Part shown: positions 7,316-16,295 of the stretch, one piece after another
Numbering within the stretch: the stretch's first letter is position 1
Layout: each line of letters opens with the position of its first letter
Assembly (NCBI RefSeq): GCF_030811685.1
Contig: NZ_JAUSRF010000024.1
Coordinates: 1 to 64,000, forward strand
DNA: 64,000 nt
From: Neorhizobium huautlense
GTDB lineage: Bacteria > Pseudomonadota > Alphaproteobacteria > Rhizobiales > Rhizobiaceae
Direction of reading: 5' to 3'
The notes under the pieces: generated by a model
What the model saw: only the letters and a program-made list of their open reading frames with translations
What the model was told of the DNA's origin: nothing
Databases searched by the model: none
Program-made: the position numbers and the translations under genes

Positions 7316-8166
7316 TCACCTGGATACGGATCTTTTTCATCATCACGGGCCTCGTGTTGACGACACTGGTTCTTTTGCCGTTCCAGCTGGTCGGCCTCGC
7401 GTTTGATCTGAAAATCCGCCGATACATTCCCCGCATATGGCACCGTATCGCTTGCTGGCTGATGGGTATCCGCATCCGCGTGCATGGCTCGGTCGAGCGC
7501 CGCCGCCCGGTCTTGCTGTCGGCGAACCACGCCTCCTGGAAGGATATTCTCGTTCTCGGCGCGGTCGCCGATGTCGCTTATATCGCCAAGATCGAGGTGG
7601 CCGGCTGGCCGGTCTTCGGAACATTGGCCAAGTTGCAAAAGACGATTTTTGTAGTGCGTGAGCAGAAGCGCCGCACCGGTGAACAGGTCAACGAAATCGC
7701 CCAGCGCATGACTGGCGGTGAAATCGTCGTGCTGTTCCCAGAGGGCACGACATCGGATGGCAACCGCCTTCTTGATGTCAAATCCTCGCTGTTCGGCGCC
7801 GCCACCGCTGCCGCGCCGCATACGCCTGACAAGGTCGTTTATGTCCAGCCGGTGACGATCGCCTATACCGGCATCTACGGCATGCCGATGGGCCGTTACC
7901 ACCGTCCGATCGCCGCATGGCCCGGCAGTATCGAATTGCTGCCGCATCTGATGGGCATTTTCAAAGCCGAGGCGATCGATGTGGATGTCGATTTCGGCGA
8001 GGCAATCCCTTTTCGCGAGGGCGATAATCGCAAACACCTGAGCGCCGCCGTCATTGCGTCGATGAAGCGCATGTTGCGGGATCGGCTTTATGGCGTGCGC
8101 AAGAAGACGCCGGATGCCGAAATCGCCGAAACCGGTCTTGAGCCAGCCGAAGAAGAGGCGCCGTAA
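7312..8166 (+). CDS. olsA: 1-acyl-glycerol-3-phosphate-type acyltransferase, probable lyso-ornithine-lipid acyltransferase OlsA
   Basis: A PlsC-family membrane acyltransferase of 284 residues with an N-terminal membrane segment (about 5-25). The catalytic NHxxxxD appears as NHASWKD and the substrate-binding motif as FPEGTTSDG. The TTG start at 7312 overlaps the TGA of mur, so the two are coupled. The order mur-like / acyltransferase / miaB / phoH-like / ybeY matches, as I recall it, the S. meliloti stretch where olsA (SMc01116) lies just before miaB and near ybeY (SMc01113). OlsA adds the second fatty acid to lyso-ornithine lipid. Phosphatidic acid synthesis (plsC) is the alternative. Confidence 0.75.
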   Translation: MITWIRIFFIITGLVLTTLVLLPFQLVGLAFDLKIRRYIPRIWHRIACWLMGIRIRVHGSVERRRPVLLSANHASWKDILVLGAVADVAYIAKIEVAGWPVFGTLAKLQKTIFVVREQKRRTGEQVNEIAQRMTGGEIVVLFPEGTTSDGNRLLDVKSSLFGAATAAAPHTPDKVVYVQPVTIAYTGIYGMPMGRYHRPIAAWPGSIELLPHLMGIFKAEAIDVDVDFGEAIPFREGDNRKHLSAAVIASMKRMLRDRLYGVRKKTPDAEIAETGLEPAEEEAP

Positions 8167-8209
8167 CAGAGCCCTTCAAATCCGGCCTTTCTTGCGGTAA
8201 AGAGCGGCC

Positions 8210-9613
8210 ATGAACCAGATCACCGTCATTTCCCCGGACACGGCCGAAAAGGCTGACGTCGCCAGTAACACCCGCAAGGTTTTCATCAAGACCTACGGCT
8301 GTCAGATGAACGTTTACGACAGCAATCGCATGGGCGATGCGTTGGCGAGCGAAGGTTATGTGACGACCGAGGAAATGGGCGAGGCGGATCTGATCCTCTT
8401 GAACACCTGTCACATCCGCGAAAAGGCGGCCGACAAGGTCTATTCGGCGCTCGGCCGTCTGCGCGACATGAAGCGCACCCGCGCCGAACATGGCCGCGAA
8501 CTGATGATCGGCGTGACCGGCTGTGTGGCCCAGGCCGAAGGCGAGGAAATTCTGCGCCGTGCACCGGCTGTCGATGTCGTGGTCGGCCCGCAGACCTATC
8601 ACCGCCTGCCGCAGGCCTTGGCCCGCGCCCGTCAGGGTGAACGTGTGGTCGAGACGGATTATGCCGTCGAGGACAAGTTCGAGCACCTGCCGAAGGTGGA
8701 CAAGGCCAAGGCGCGTTCGCGCGGTGTCACCTCTTTCCTGACCGTGCAGGAAGGTTGCGACAAGTTCTGCACCTTCTGCGTCGTGCCTTACACACGCGGT
8801 TCGGAAGTGTCCCGCCCGGTTTCGCAGATCATCGATGAAGCCATGCGACTGGTGGACAGTGGCGTGCGTGAAATCACTTTGCTGGGCCAGAACGTCAATG
8901 CCTGGCGCGGCGAAAGCCCGAAGGGCGGCGAATGGGGCCTTGGCGAACTGCTCTATCGCCTCGCCGAAATCCCCGGCCTTGCGCGCCTGCGTTACACGAC
9001 CAGCCATCCGCGCGACATGGACGACTGTCTGATCGAGGCGCATCGCGATCTGCGGGCGCTGATGCCTTATTTGCACCTGCCGGTTCAGGCCGGTTCCGAC
9101 CGTATCCTAAAGGCCATGAACCGCCGCCACACCGGCGCCGAATATCTGCGCCTGATCGAGCGCATCCGTAACGCCCGTGCCGATATCGCCATGTCGGGCG
9201 ATTTCATCGTCGGTTTCCCGGGCGAGACGGATCAGGATTTCGAAGACACGCTGAAAATCGTCGAGGACGTGAAATACGCCTCTGCCTATTCGTTCAAATA
9301 TTCCACCCGTCCGGGAACACCCGGCGCCGAACTCGGTTCGCAGGTAGATGAAGCAGTGAAGACCGAAAGGCTGGAACGGCTTCAGGCTCTGCTGCTTCGC
9401 CAGCAGCAGGAATTCGCCGAAGGCTGCGTTGGAAAAACCATCGATCTTCTGCTGGAAAAACCCGGCCGCATGCCCGGCCAGCTGATCGGCCGGTCGCCTT
9501 GGCTGCAGTCTGTGAATGTTGATGCAAAAGAATCGCAAATCGGTGACATTATTCAGGTACGAATCATCGGAACGGGGCCGAACAGCTTGTTTGCCGAGAG
9601 GGCAGGGGCTTAA
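8210..9613 (+). CDS. miaB: tRNA-2-methylthio-N6-dimethylallyladenosine synthase MiaB
   Basis: A radical-SAM methylthiotransferase of 467 residues that converts i6A37 to ms2i6A37 on tRNAs reading UNN codons. The N-terminal UPF0004 domain shows the three conserved cysteines (YGCQMN, NTCHIR, TGCVAQ) that bind the auxiliary cluster. The radical-SAM CxxxCxxC appears as CDKFCTFC. A TRAM domain closes the protein. Both clusters need Fe-S delivery, consistent with nfuA in the same region. It lies 43 bases after olsA. Confidence 0.97.
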   Translation: MNQITVISPDTAEKADVASNTRKVFIKTYGCQMNVYDSNRMGDALASEGYVTTEEMGEADLILLNTCHIREKAADKVYSALGRLRDMKRTRAEHGRELMIGVTGCVAQAEGEEILRRAPAVDVVVGPQTYHRLPQALARARQGERVVETDYAVEDKFEHLPKVDKAKARSRGVTSFLTVQEGCDKFCTFCVVPYTRGSEVSRPVSQIIDEAMRLVDSGVREITLLGQNVNAWRGESPKGGEWGLGELLYRLAEIPGLARLRYTTSHPRDMDDCLIEAHRDLRALMPYLHLPVQAGSDRILKAMNRRHTGAEYLRLIERIRNARADIAMSGDFIVGFPGETDQDFEDTLKIVEDVKYASAYSFKYSTRPGTPGAELGSQVDEAVKTERLERLQALLLRQQQEFAEGCVGKTIDLLLEKPGRMPGQLIGRSPWLQSVNVDAKESQIGDIIQVRIIGTGPNSLFAERAGA

Positions 9614-9645
9614 TATAGGCACCATCAGCAACAGGAGCCTGCCTA

Positions 9646-10704
9646 TTGGTCGAACGTGAATTGGTTTCTTCATCAGCGCGCCAGCCACGCCCAGCCGCGA
9701 CCGACGCAAATCACTTCATTCTGACGTTCGAGAACAACAGGCTCGCCAGCGAACTGTTTGGTCAGTTCGACCAGAACCTCAAGCTTTTGGAACAGCGGCT
9801 CAACGTGGATGCCCGCGCACGCGGCAATTCCGTGACCATCTCGGGTGAAGTAACGGCCACCAATCAGGCCCGCCGCACTCTGGATGTTCTCTATGAGCGT
9901 CTGCAGAAGGGCGGTTCGGTGGAGCTCTCGGATGTCGAAGGTGCCATCCGCATGGCGCAGGCGGCCGATGATCAGCTGCAGCTGCCGACGCTGGAAAAGA
10001 AAGCCCGGCTGTCGATGAGCCAGATCTCCACCAAGAAGAAGACCATTCAGGCCCGCACGCCGACGCAGGACGCTTATATGCGCGCTCTGGAACGCACCGA
10101 GCTGGTTTTCGGTGTCGGTCCTGCCGGTACGGGCAAAACCTATCTCGCCTGCGCCCACGCGGCCCAGCTTCTGGAGCGCGGTGCCGTCGACAAGATCATC
10201 CTCACCCGCCCCGCCGTCGAAGCGGGCGAGCGCCTCGGTTTCTTGCCGGGTGACATGAAGGAGAAGGTCGATCCCTATCTGCGCCCGCTTTATGACGCGC
10301 TTTACGACATGATCCCGGCCGACAAGGTCGACCGTGCGATCACCGCCGGTGTCATCGAGATCGCGCCTCTTGCCTTCATGCGCGGACGCACGCTGTCCAA
10401 TGCTGCGATCATCCTCGACGAGGCCCAGAACACCACATCGATGCAGATGAAGATGTTCCTGACGCGTCTGGGTGAGAATGGACGCATGATCATCACCGGT
10501 GACCCGAGCCAGGTCGACTTGCCGCGCGGCGTCAAATCCGGTCTGGTCGAGGCATTGCATATCCTGAAAGGTGTCGAAGGCCTCGCCGTCGTCCGCTTTC
10601 AGGATACGGATGTCGTGCGTCACCCGCTGGTCGGCCGCATCGTGCGTGCCTATGACGCGCAATATGCCGTCCATGAGGAAAGCGAGGAACTCGACCGCCG
10701 ATAA
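9646..10704 (+). CDS. PhoH-like ATPase (YbeZ type)
   Basis: A 352-residue cytosolic P-loop ATPase of the PhoH/YbeZ family. An N-terminal KH-like segment (about 20-90) is followed by the PhoH core with Walker A GPAGTGKT at residues 158-165 and Walker B IILDEAQNT. A TTG start at 9646 is preferred because it has an ACAGGAG site and gives family length. The gene sits directly before ybeY, the usual arrangement, and YbeZ is thought to help YbeY in rRNA processing. The name PhoH reflects homology, not a proven phosphate role. Confidence 0.9.
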   Translation: MVERELVSSSARQPRPAATDANHFILTFENNRLASELFGQFDQNLKLLEQRLNVDARARGNSVTISGEVTATNQARRTLDVLYERLQKGGSVELSDVEGAIRMAQAADDQLQLPTLEKKARLSMSQISTKKKTIQARTPTQDAYMRALERTELVFGVGPAGTGKTYLACAHAAQLLERGAVDKIILTRPAVEAGERLGFLPGDMKEKVDPYLRPLYDALYDMIPADKVDRAITAGVIEIAPLAFMRGRTLSNAAIILDEAQNTTSMQMKMFLTRLGENGRMIITGDPSQVDLPRGVKSGLVEALHILKGVEGLAVVRFQDTDVVRHPLVGRIVRAYDAQYAVHEESEELDRR

Positions 10705-10722
10705 GCGGCCGAGAATTTTTTG

Positions 10723-11232
10723 ATGCCCGAACTCGATATTCAGATCAGCGTGGAAGAAGGCGGCTGGCCGGACGAGGAAACCCTGTTCGCGCTCAGCGAA
10801 AAGGTGCTCCAGGCCGCCGCAAACTTTCTTTCGGAAGAAGAAAAACAACCTTTTCCGCCGCTGCCGGTAGAAATTTCTCTCGTCTTTACCGACGACGAAT
10901 CCATCCGCCAGATCAATGCCGAATGGCGGCAAAAGGATAAGCCGACCAATGTCTTGTCCTTCCCCGCCTATCCGCTGGAACCGGGTGGCAAGCCCGGTCC
11001 CATGCTGGGCGATATCGTGATTGCACGTGAAACGGTTGCTCGCGAGGCGGTTGATCTCGACAAGGATTTCGACGATCATCTCACACATCTGATGGTGCAC
11101 GGGTTCCTGCATCTCTTCGGTTACGACCACATCGAAAAGGATGAGGCGGAAGAGATGGAAGGGCTCGAGACTCGCATTTTGGCCGCACTTGGGCTATCTG
11201 ACCCCTATGCGGGACAAGACCCGATAATATAG
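10723..11232 (+). CDS. ybeY: Endoribonuclease YbeY, rRNA maturation factor
   Basis: A 169-residue single-strand-specific zinc endoribonuclease needed for 16S rRNA 3'-end maturation and ribosome quality control. The metal-binding triad is in HGFLHLFGYDH (HxxxHxxxxxH). The ATG at 10723 is chosen over an adjacent TTG. It follows the phoH-like gene by 18 bases and precedes the CBS-domain gene by 9, so the three appear to be one unit. Confidence 0.95.
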   Translation: MPELDIQISVEEGGWPDEETLFALSEKVLQAAANFLSEEEKQPFPPLPVEISLVFTDDESIRQINAEWRQKDKPTNVLSFPAYPLEPGGKPGPMLGDIVIARETVAREAVDLDKDFDDHLTHLMVHGFLHLFGYDHIEKDEAEEMEGLETRILAALGLSDPYAGQDPII

Positions 11233-11241
11233 TCTGGAACA

Positions 11242-12432
11242 ATGAACGATCATTCGAGCAATGCTGCCGCCCGTGACGGCAATGCGGAATCGTCCTCCTC
11301 AGAAGAGGGCGGAAGTCCGTTACGTCACGAAAATACCAACCGGACCCAGTCGTCCTTCTGGTCTCGCGCCGTTCGGCTGCTGAGACCCTCGCAGGGCGAA
11401 AGACTGCGTGAGGATCTGGCCGACGCGCTGATGACCGATGCGGCCGTCAGCAACGCGTTCTCGCCCGAAGAGCGGGCAATGCTGCACAACATCCTGCGCT
11501 TCCGCGAAGTCCGCGTCGAAGATGTGATGATCCCCCGCGCCGACATCGAAGCCGTCGACATGACGATGACATTAGGCGACCTCCTGATCCATTTCGAAGA
11601 AACCGGCCGTTCGCGCATGCCCGTCTATGCCGATACGCTGGATGATCCGCGCGGCATGGTGCATATCCGCGATCTCTTGTCCTATCTGGCCAAGCAGGCC
11701 CGCAACAAGCGCCGTGGTGCTACGCCGCGCACCGTGCAGGTGGATGTCGCGGCAGATGGTGCAACTGCCGAAAAGCCCGTGCGCACCGCCAAGGCCGCCT
11801 TCGATCTCGGTCGTGTCGATCTGACCAAGACCGTTGCCGATGCCGGTCTGGTGCGAAAGATCCTGTTCGTGCCGCCCTCCATGCTTGCCTCCGAGCTTCT
11901 GAGCAGCATGCAGGCCGCCCGCACCCAGATGGCTCTGGTCATCGATGAATATGGTGGCACCGATGGTCTCGTCAGCCACGAGGATATCGTCGAGATGGTC
12001 ATCGGCGATGTCGAGGACGAACACGACGATGACGAAGTCATGTTCTCGCAGGTCAGCGAAGATGTGTTCGTTGCCGATGCCCGCGTCGAGCTGGAGGAGA
12101 TCTCCGAGGCGATCGGTCCGGATTTCGATGTGCGTGTGCAGCTCGAAGACGTCGATACGCTCGGCGGCCTGATCTTTTCCGCGCTGGGTCGCATCCCGGT
12201 GCGGGGCGAGGTCGTGCAGGCGGTGCCGGGCTTCGAATTCCAGATCCTCGAGGCCGATCCACGCCGCATCAAGCGCGTCCGCATCCTGCGCAAACGGGCT
12301 GCCGCTCGTCGTCGCCTCAAGAGCGATCTCGAGCATTCGCCGGAAGCAGAAGCTGCGGTTGGCGGTGAAGTGACGCCGATCAACGGCATCGTGCCGCCAC
12401 AGCCGACGCGCGTGGAACAACCGCGCACCTGA
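11242..12432 (+). CDS. CorC/HlyC-type CBS-domain protein
   Basis: A 396-residue protein with a charged N-terminal region, a CBS-domain pair at roughly 90-260 (VEDVMIPRADIEAVDM, IDEYGGTDGLVSHEDIVE) and a C-terminal CorC/HlyC transporter-associated domain at about 270-350. The DUF21 membrane domain of larger relatives is missing, so this is the soluble form. Such proteins are linked to magnesium/cobalt efflux or, on weak evidence, to hemolysin activity. A ybeY-corC-lnt order is common in proteobacteria. The family has been annotated as corC, tlyC or hlyC. Confidence 0.85.
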   Translation: MNDHSSNAAARDGNAESSSSEEGGSPLRHENTNRTQSSFWSRAVRLLRPSQGERLREDLADALMTDAAVSNAFSPEERAMLHNILRFREVRVEDVMIPRADIEAVDMTMTLGDLLIHFEETGRSRMPVYADTLDDPRGMVHIRDLLSYLAKQARNKRRGATPRTVQVDVAADGATAEKPVRTAKAAFDLGRVDLTKTVADAGLVRKILFVPPSMLASELLSSMQAARTQMALVIDEYGGTDGLVSHEDIVEMVIGDVEDEHDDDEVMFSQVSEDVFVADARVELEEISEAIGPDFDVRVQLEDVDTLGGLIFSALGRIPVRGEVVQAVPGFEFQILEADPRRIKRVRILRKRAAARRRLKSDLEHSPEAEAAVGGEVTPINGIVPPQPTRVEQPRT

Positions 12433-12456
12433 CCGATTTCAAATGCAGGTTTCATG

Positions 12457-12480
12457 CGGCACGCGAAAGCGTGCCGTTTT
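12457..12480 (+). terminator. Intrinsic terminator after the CorC-like gene
   Basis: An 8-bp perfect stem CGGCACGC / GCGTGCCG is closed by a GAAA tetraloop and followed by TTTTG. It lies 24 bases after the stop codon, ending the phoH-ybeY-corC unit before lnt. Confidence 0.8.
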
Positions 12481-12583
12481 GCATTCTGCAACGCGAGACA
12501 AACTGCACGGACAAGCTGCACGACAAGAGCCGGTTTTTTTGGAACACTGCCGCGGGTTTGATTCGGGCGATATGAGGGTGTGA

Positions 12584-14185
12584 ATGGAGCGGCTTGCAGG
12601 CAAGGTCATGCTTCTTTGGGGCTGGCGGCGGGCGCTTCTGGCGATCGTGGCCGGAGCGATTGGTGCCTTGGCACTGCCTCCGGTGGGTTTTTTCGCCGCC
12701 TTCTTTATCTCCTTCACATTGCTCGTCTGGCTGATGGATGGCTCGACTGCGGGTTCGGAAGGCGGTTTTTTCCGGCGCTTCCGCTCCACCTTCATTCTCG
12801 GCTGGCTGTTCGGTTTCGGGTATTTCGTGGCGGGCCTCTGGTGGCTCGGCAATGCGCTTCTGGTGGATTCCGATGAATTTGCCTGGGCGCTGCCGCTGGC
12901 GATCTTTGGTCTGCCGGCCTATCTCGCGCTGTTTTACGGACTGGCGGCGGCGCTCGCCGGCATCCTCTGGTCGGATGGTCTGGGGCGTCTGGCGGCGCTG
13001 GCGCTTGGTTTCGGTATCGGTGAATGGCTGCGCAGCTTCATCCTCACCGGGTTTCCGTGGAACACGATTGCTTATGGCATCATGCCGATCCCGCTGATGA
13101 TGCAATCGGCCGGCGTGGTCGGCATTTTCGGTCTCTCCATGCTCGCCGTCTTCATCTTTGCGGCGCCGGCATTGATCGGCACCCGCAAGGGCATGGTCGG
13201 CGGCCTTGCGATCGCCGTTCTGCTGTTTACCGCCCATCTCGGTTATGGCGCATGGCGGTTGCATGGCGCGGATGCGCTGATGGCAGCGCGCCCGCAACAG
13301 GATGTGTCGGTACGCCTCGTTCAGCCGGTCATCGATCAGGCTCGAAAAATGGACAATAGCGACCGCGTGGCGATCTTCGAGGAACATCTGGCTCTGAGTT
13401 CCGCTCCGCCCGCCGAAGGCGCCAGGCGCCCCGACGTGATCGTCTGGCCGGAAACCTCTCTGCCCTTCATTCTCACGCAGAACCAGGATGCATTGGCACG
13501 TATTGCCGATGTTCTTGAGGATGGTCAGGTGCTGATTGCCGGTGCCGTACGCGCCGAAGATGCGGGGCCGGGGCGTCCGCCACGTTATTACAATTCGGTC
13601 TATGCGATCGACAGCCAAGGCCAGATTATCGGCGCCAGCGACAAGGTGCATCTTACACCCTTTGGCGAGTACCTGCCTTATGAAGACTTTTTTAACTCTG
13701 TCGGCATCGGCAACATCGTTGACATGCCCGGTGGTTACACGGCCGGTAGCCGGCGTTCGTTGATCACGCTTCCGTCCGGTGCCAGCTTCTATCCGCTGAT
13801 ATGCTACGAGGCGATTTTCCCGGACGAGATTTCTGCGGATGCCGAAAAGGCGAGTGTTATCCTCAACATAACCAATGATGCCTGGTTCGGCATCACGCCG
13901 GGTCCTTACCAGCATTTTCAGCAGGCGAGGGTGCGTGCAATCGAGACGGGTCTTCCTCTGATTCGGGATGCCAACAACGGCATATCGGCGGTGGTAGACC
14001 CCTTCGGACGCATGTCCACAGGTTTAGATCTTAATCACAAAAGCGTGATCGATTCTACTTTTGGTGGTGGACCTGTCTCGCATTGGACCAATTTTGCTCG
14101 TGAAACGCACCTATGGTTGATTGCAGCTGCAATGTTTCTGATTGCAGTGATTTCGCGTCAAGGTTTTAAATCTCGCGTCAATTGA
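12584..14185 (+). CDS. lnt: Apolipoprotein N-acyltransferase
   Basis: An inner-membrane enzyme that adds the third acyl chain to lipoproteins. The 533-residue protein has six or more N-terminal helices (about 15-215), then a nitrilase-like periplasmic domain with the Glu-Lys-Cys triad visible as WPETSLPF, DKVHLTPFGEYLPYE and LICYEAIFPD, and a last helix near the C-terminus. All catalytic residues are present. It has its own terminator upstream and no ribosome-binding site stronger than GAGGGTG. Confidence 0.96.
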   Translation: MERLAGKVMLLWGWRRALLAIVAGAIGALALPPVGFFAAFFISFTLLVWLMDGSTAGSEGGFFRRFRSTFILGWLFGFGYFVAGLWWLGNALLVDSDEFAWALPLAIFGLPAYLALFYGLAAALAGILWSDGLGRLAALALGFGIGEWLRSFILTGFPWNTIAYGIMPIPLMMQSAGVVGIFGLSMLAVFIFAAPALIGTRKGMVGGLAIAVLLFTAHLGYGAWRLHGADALMAARPQQDVSVRLVQPVIDQARKMDNSDRVAIFEEHLALSSAPPAEGARRPDVIVWPETSLPFILTQNQDALARIADVLEDGQVLIAGAVRAEDAGPGRPPRYYNSVYAIDSQGQIIGASDKVHLTPFGEYLPYEDFFNSVGIGNIVDMPGGYTAGSRRSLITLPSGASFYPLICYEAIFPDEISADAEKASVILNITNDAWFGITPGPYQHFQQARVRAIETGLPLIRDANNGISAVVDPFGRMSTGLDLNHKSVIDSTFGGGPVSHWTNFARETHLWLIAAAMFLIAVISRQGFKSRVN

Positions 14186-14337
14186 CCAAAAACCCCCAAA
14201 ATTGCATAGTATGGGCAGCCTATCGTGTTGCCATATACTTTCTCGTTTATGTTGCGTGCAGCTAAATTAGCAATGAGTGTATTTACACACGTGATACGGG
14301 TCATGGGGATTGATAGCAACTTAAGTAGGACTGTGAG

Positions 14338-14757
14338 ATGATTGAAAACAAGAAGAAGCCGAATCCGATCGACATTCATGTTGGTAGCCGTATTCGTCTT
14401 CGCCGCACGATGCTGGGTATGAGTCAGGAAAAGCTGGGCGAAAGCCTCGGCATTACTTTCCAGCAGATCCAGAAATACGAGAAGGGTACCAACCGCGTTG
14501 GTGCAAGCCGTCTTCAGAATATTTCGAGCATACTGAACGTACCGGTCTCTTTCTTCTTTGAAGATGCGCCGGGCGATCAGGCCAATGGCCAGTCCGGAAT
14601 GGCTGAAGCCTCCAGCTCGAACTACGTTGTCGACTTCCTGTCGTCCTCGGAAGGCCTGCAACTCAACCGCGCGTTCGTGAAGATCTCCGATCCCAAGGTC
14701 CGTCGCCGTCTGGTTGATCTGGTCAAGACGCTCGCTGCCGAAGCGGATACTGAATAA
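14338..14757 (+). CDS. praR: XRE-family transcriptional regulator, PraR type
   Basis: A 139-residue regulator with an N-terminal XRE helix-turn-helix (GSRIRLRRTMLGMSQEKLGESLGI... at about 15-70) and a short C-terminal part ending in a conserved-looking RRLVDLVKTLAAEA. Sequence and location between lnt and metK fit the rhizobial PraR/PhrR regulators, which affect biofilm, quorum sensing and symbiosis genes in Rhizobium and Azorhizobium. The lysine-rich start with ATG at 14338 follows a weak purine-rich site. A strong terminator follows. Confidence 0.8.
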   Translation: MIENKKKPNPIDIHVGSRIRLRRTMLGMSQEKLGESLGITFQQIQKYEKGTNRVGASRLQNISSILNVPVSFFFEDAPGDQANGQSGMAEASSSNYVVDFLSSSEGLQLNRAFVKISDPKVRRRLVDLVKTLAAEADTE

Positions 14758-14784
14758 CGCTTTCCTCCCAAGACTGCGTATTCG

Positions 14785-14810
14785 AAAGCGGCCTCACGGC
14801 CGCTTTTTTC
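14785..14810 (+). terminator. Intrinsic terminator of praR
   Basis: The stem AAGCGGCC (14786-14793) pairs with GGCCGCTT (14798-14805), with a four-base loop and a T-run. It isolates praR from metK. Confidence 0.85.
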
Positions 14811-14875
14811 GTTTCCGCATCAGGGTCATCGCATCAGAACTGTCGCAAGCCTGCCGCATCGGCGCGAAATCATCG

Positions 14876-14893
14876 CATAAAGATATATTTATG
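14876..14893 (+). promoter_or_regulatory. Palindromic operator candidate before metK (SahR-like)
   Basis: CATAAAGATATATTTATG is palindromic at 16 of 18 positions and lies 72 bases before the metK ATG. As I recall, SahR, an ArsR-family regulator of the S-adenosylmethionine cycle in proteobacteria, uses AT-rich palindromes of the form ATAAAGAtatcTTTAT. The match is suggestive only. No riboswitch fold was recognised here. Confidence 0.45.
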
Positions 14894-14965
14894 TCGTTGT
14901 GTTCTTGTTTTCAAAGGCCGAAGTCACTAAACATTCGGCGAGTTGTTCTTGAGGGGAATCCCAAC

Positions 14966-16210
14966 ATGCGTGCCAACTACCTCTTCACCAGCGAATCCGT
15001 TGCTGAAGGCCATCCTGACAAGGTTTGCGATCGTATTTCGGATGAGATCGTGGATCTGGTCTACCGGGAAGCGGTCAAGACCGGTGTAAATCCCTGGAGT
15101 GTACGCATTGCCTGCGAAACGTTGGCAACGACCAACCGCGTCGTGATTGCCGGTGAGGTTCGCCTGCCGCCAAGCCTGATGAAGAAGGACAAGAACGGCA
15201 ACGACGTCATCAATCCGTCGAAGTTCAAGTCCGCCGCCCGCAAGGCCATTCGTGACATCGGTTACGAGCAGGAGGGTTTCCACTGGAAGACGGCAAAGAT
15301 CGACGTGCTTCTGCATTCGCAGTCGGCCGATATCGCGCAGGGCGTCGATAGCGCAGCCGACCAGCAGGGTGACGAGGGCGCCGGCGACCAGGGCATCATG
15401 TTCGGTTACGCCTGCAAGGAAACGCCGGACCTGATGCCGGCTCCGATCTATTATTCGCACAGGATCCTGTCGCTGCTCGCGACCGCCCGCAAGAAGGGCG
15501 AGGGCGATGCCGGCAAGCTTGGCCCCGATGCCAAAAGCCAGGTGACGGTGCGTTACGAAAACGGCAAGCCGGCCGGTGTTGCCTCGATCGTTCTGTCCAC
15601 GCAGCATCTCGACGAAAGCTGGGATTCCAAGAAGGTTCGCCAGGTTGTCGAGCCCTATATCCGCGAAGCCATCGGCGACCTGCCGATCGATGCGGATTGC
15701 AAGTGGTACATCAACCCGACCGGCAAGTTCGTCATCGGCGGTCCGGATGGTGATGCGGGCCTGACCGGCCGCAAGATCATCGTCGACACCTATGGTGGTG
15801 CGGCCCCGCATGGCGGCGGCGCCTTCTCCGGCAAGGACACGACCAAAGTCGACCGTTCGGCAGCCTATGCCGCCCGTTACCTCGCCAAGAACGTTGTTGC
15901 AGCAGGCCTCGCCGAGCGTTGCACGATCCAGATTTCCTACGCGATCGGTATTGCCCAGCCGCTGTCGATCTATGTCGATCTGCACGGCACCGGCAACAAT
16001 GTCACGGAAGATCAGGTCGAAGCGGCCATCCGCAAGACCATGGACCTGTCGCCGGGCGGCATTCGCCGTCACCTCGATCTCAACAAGCCGATCTATGCCA
16101 AGACCGCATCCTACGGCCATTTCGGCCGCAAGAGCGGCCGCGACGGTTCCTTCTCCTGGGAGAAGACCGATCTCGTCAAGCCGCTCAAGGAAGCCCTGAA
16201 GGTCGCCTGA
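14966..16210 (+). CDS. metK: S-adenosylmethionine synthetase
   Basis: Makes S-adenosylmethionine from methionine and ATP. From the ATG at 14966 (GAGGGG site upstream) the protein is 414 residues and starts MRANYLFTSESVAEGHPDKV, the standard MetK N-terminus; the longer open frame is not used. Signature motifs GAGDQGIMFGYA and GRKIIVDTYGG are intact. At 414 residues it is longer than the roughly 384 of E. coli, typical of alphaproteobacteria, which have an insertion. A palindrome upstream suggests transcriptional control and a strong hairpin follows. Confidence 0.97.
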   Translation: MRANYLFTSESVAEGHPDKVCDRISDEIVDLVYREAVKTGVNPWSVRIACETLATTNRVVIAGEVRLPPSLMKKDKNGNDVINPSKFKSAARKAIRDIGYEQEGFHWKTAKIDVLLHSQSADIAQGVDSAADQQGDEGAGDQGIMFGYACKETPDLMPAPIYYSHRILSLLATARKKGEGDAGKLGPDAKSQVTVRYENGKPAGVASIVLSTQHLDESWDSKKVRQVVEPYIREAIGDLPIDADCKWYINPTGKFVIGGPDGDAGLTGRKIIVDTYGGAAPHGGGAFSGKDTTKVDRSAAYAARYLAKNVVAAGLAERCTIQISYAIGIAQPLSIYVDLHGTGNNVTEDQVEAAIRKTMDLSPGGIRRHLDLNKPIYAKTASYGHFGRKSGRDGSFSWEKTDLVKPLKEALKVA

Positions 16211-16243
16211 TCGGCCTTTACGGACCATCGCAAAAAACTGTAA

Positions 16244-16278
16244 AGCGGGTATCTCTTCGCGGAGATATCCGCTTTTTG
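16244..16278 (+). terminator. Hairpin terminator between metK and trmB
   Basis: The 12-bp stem AGCGGGTATCTC / GAGATATCCGCT has one G-T pair, a 6-base loop and a following TTTTTG. It ends 18 bases before the trmB ATG, so trmB is either read through at low level or has a weak promoter of its own. Confidence 0.85.
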
Positions 16279-16295
16279 ATTTCGAAAGACCGACC

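Noticed and set aside
14811..14965. SAM riboswitch in the metK leader
   Set aside because: I found no SAM-II or SAM/SAH aptamer pattern (no pseudoknot-like repeats near the ribosome-binding site). The palindrome at 14876-14893 fits a protein operator better.
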